Positions 41,698-42,287 of a DNA stretch of 42,287 bases are shown in pieces; the stretch's first letter is position 1; the number at the start of each line of letters is the position of its first letter. Both the position numbers and the translations under genes were made by a program. The notes under the pieces are model-generated. The model saw nothing but the letters and a program-made list of their open reading frames with translations, had not been told where the DNA came from and did not search any database. Origin of the DNA: Cryobacterium cryoconiti (lineage in GTDB: Bacteria > Actinomycetota > Actinomycetes > Actinomycetales > Microbacteriaceae); NCBI RefSeq assembly GCF_004403065.1, contig NZ_SOHA01000027.1:1-42287 (forward strand), read 5' to 3'.

Positions 41698-42287
41698 ATG
41701 CCTAAGAACTTCGATCCCAAGTACTCCGCCAAGGGCGGACCGTCCAAGGGCGGCAGCAAGAGCCCCGGACACCGCGGCCACAACGCTGCCGAGGGTGCAC
41801 CCAAGAAGGCCCGTTGGAACGCCGGAGAGCGTGCCGACCGTGCCGCCGGCCGGCCCGCCGGCAATGACCGCCCGGCCTACGGCCAGCGTTCCGAGCGTCC
41901 CGCCTACGGCGACCGCCCGAACCGCACCGATCGCCCCTCCACCGGTGGCGCCCCGCGCGGCGACCGCCCCTCCTACAACAGTGACCGTCCCCGCACGGAC
42001 CGTCCGTCGTACAACAGCGACCGTCCTCGCACGGACCGTCCGTCGTACGGCAACGACCGTCCCCGCACGGATCGTCCCGCCTACAACAATGACCGCGCCC
42101 CGCGCACCGATCGCCCGTCGTACAACAGCGACCGTCCTCGCACCGACCGTCCGGCGTACAACAACGACCGTCCGTCTTACGGCAACGACCGTCCTCGCAC
42201 GGACCGTCCGGCGTACAACAACGACCGTCCGTCCTACGGTGACCGCGCTCCGCGCACGGACCGACCGTCGTACAACAGCGACCGTCC
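41698..42287 (+). CDS. Repeat-rich N-terminus of probable DEAD-box RNA helicase (partial, runs off window)
   Basis: The frame opens at ATG 41698 (MPKNFDPKYSAKGGPSKGGS) and stays open to the window end (196 codons) with no stop. After a Lys/Gly/Ser-rich start (SPGHRGHN, KKARWNAGERADR) it consists of Arg/Asp/Pro/Tyr/Asn repeats such as NDRPRTDRPAYNND and SDRPRTDRPSY, a low-complexity, RNA-binding-like disordered region. In Microbacteriaceae very similar starts (PKNFDPKYS..SPGHRGH..KKARWN) precede DEAD/DEAH-box helicases, so that is the likely identity. The helicase motifs themselves would lie outside the window. The repeat DNA is a 27-36-bp tandem array from about 41950. Confidence 0.65.
   Translation, partial: MPKNFDPKYSAKGGPSKGGSKSPGHRGHNAAEGAPKKARWNAGERADRAAGRPAGNDRPAYGQRSERPAYGDRPNRTDRPSTGGAPRGDRPSYNSDRPRTDRPSYNSDRPRTDRPSYGNDRPRTDRPAYNNDRAPRTDRPSYNSDRPRTDRPAYNNDRPSYGNDRPRTDRPAYNNDRPSYGDRAPRTDRPSYNSDR

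Noticed and set aside
41950..42287. CRISPR-like repeat at the right end
   Set aside because: The period is a multiple of three and the frame is open with coherent codon use, so it is a protein-coding repeat.

Overview
This 42 kb window is high-GC, densely coding DNA from an actinobacterium, most probably of the family Microbacteriaceae (Cryobacterium-like). That placement is an inference. It rests on GC-rich codon use, frequent GTG/TTG starts, a DUF4097/PadR pair, an F420/PPOX enzyme, a SARP regulator, an actinobacterial histidine-utilisation (hut) set and a helicase-like N-terminus of the type common in that family. No rRNA, tRNA, CRISPR array, integrase or transposase gene was seen.

Region by region. 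1-7.4 kb: a cut-off PadR repressor coupled to a DUF4097 gene behind twin palindromic operators, a membrane-anchored UspA protein, a degenerate CPBP membrane protein, an M20 deacylase, a LOV-GGDEF-EAL protein with a Cys/His-rich tail, and a YczE membrane protein. 7.5-14.7 kb: dodecin, an AcrB-like RND exporter, a DUF4232 lipoprotein, a Ser/Thr kinase-GAF fusion and a CNNM/CorC-type membrane protein. 15.0-21.6 kb: a leftward hut operon in the order iclR, hutU, an AllC-like M20 amidohydrolase, hutF, hutI. It should convert urocanate to glutamate through formiminoglutamate and formylglutamate. 21.7-24 kb: a PPOX/F420 enzyme and a secreted M23 peptidase. 24-35.3 kb: an extracellular oxidation block. 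It holds a SARP regulator, divergently a 1,816-residue secreted animal-type haem peroxidase with calcium-binding repeats, FN3 and Ig-like domains, then a CotA-type multicopper oxidase with a possible Tat signal, an unknown lipoprotein, and a convergent NarL-type sensor kinase and response regulator. 35.4-38 kb: hutH, with its own divergent IclR regulator. 38-42.3 kb: a DUF1801 protein, an esterase, a FUSC membrane protein coupled to a GNAT acetyltransferase, and the repeat-rich start of a probable DEAD-box RNA helicase cut by the window end.

The strongest candidates for something undescribed are two. The first is the peroxidase + multicopper oxidase + lipoprotein + SARP + two-component block. 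Its two oxidases match the two enzyme classes implicated in bacterial Mn(II) oxidation, here lying together in an actinobacterium and between two halves of the hut pathway. The second is the LOV photoreceptor. Its flavin-adduct Cys is intact, its GGDEF is degenerate (GGDRF), its EAL looks active, and its C-terminal domain has the 3-His/1-Cys layout of zinc-binding CZB domains.

At the DNA level the window holds two families of intergenic palindromic repeats, each with two copies and all lying just downstream of genes. It also holds a dispersed GGTCGAGC(C/T)TGTCGAGACC-type repeat that has entered coding sequence in the RND exporter and at the start of hutF.
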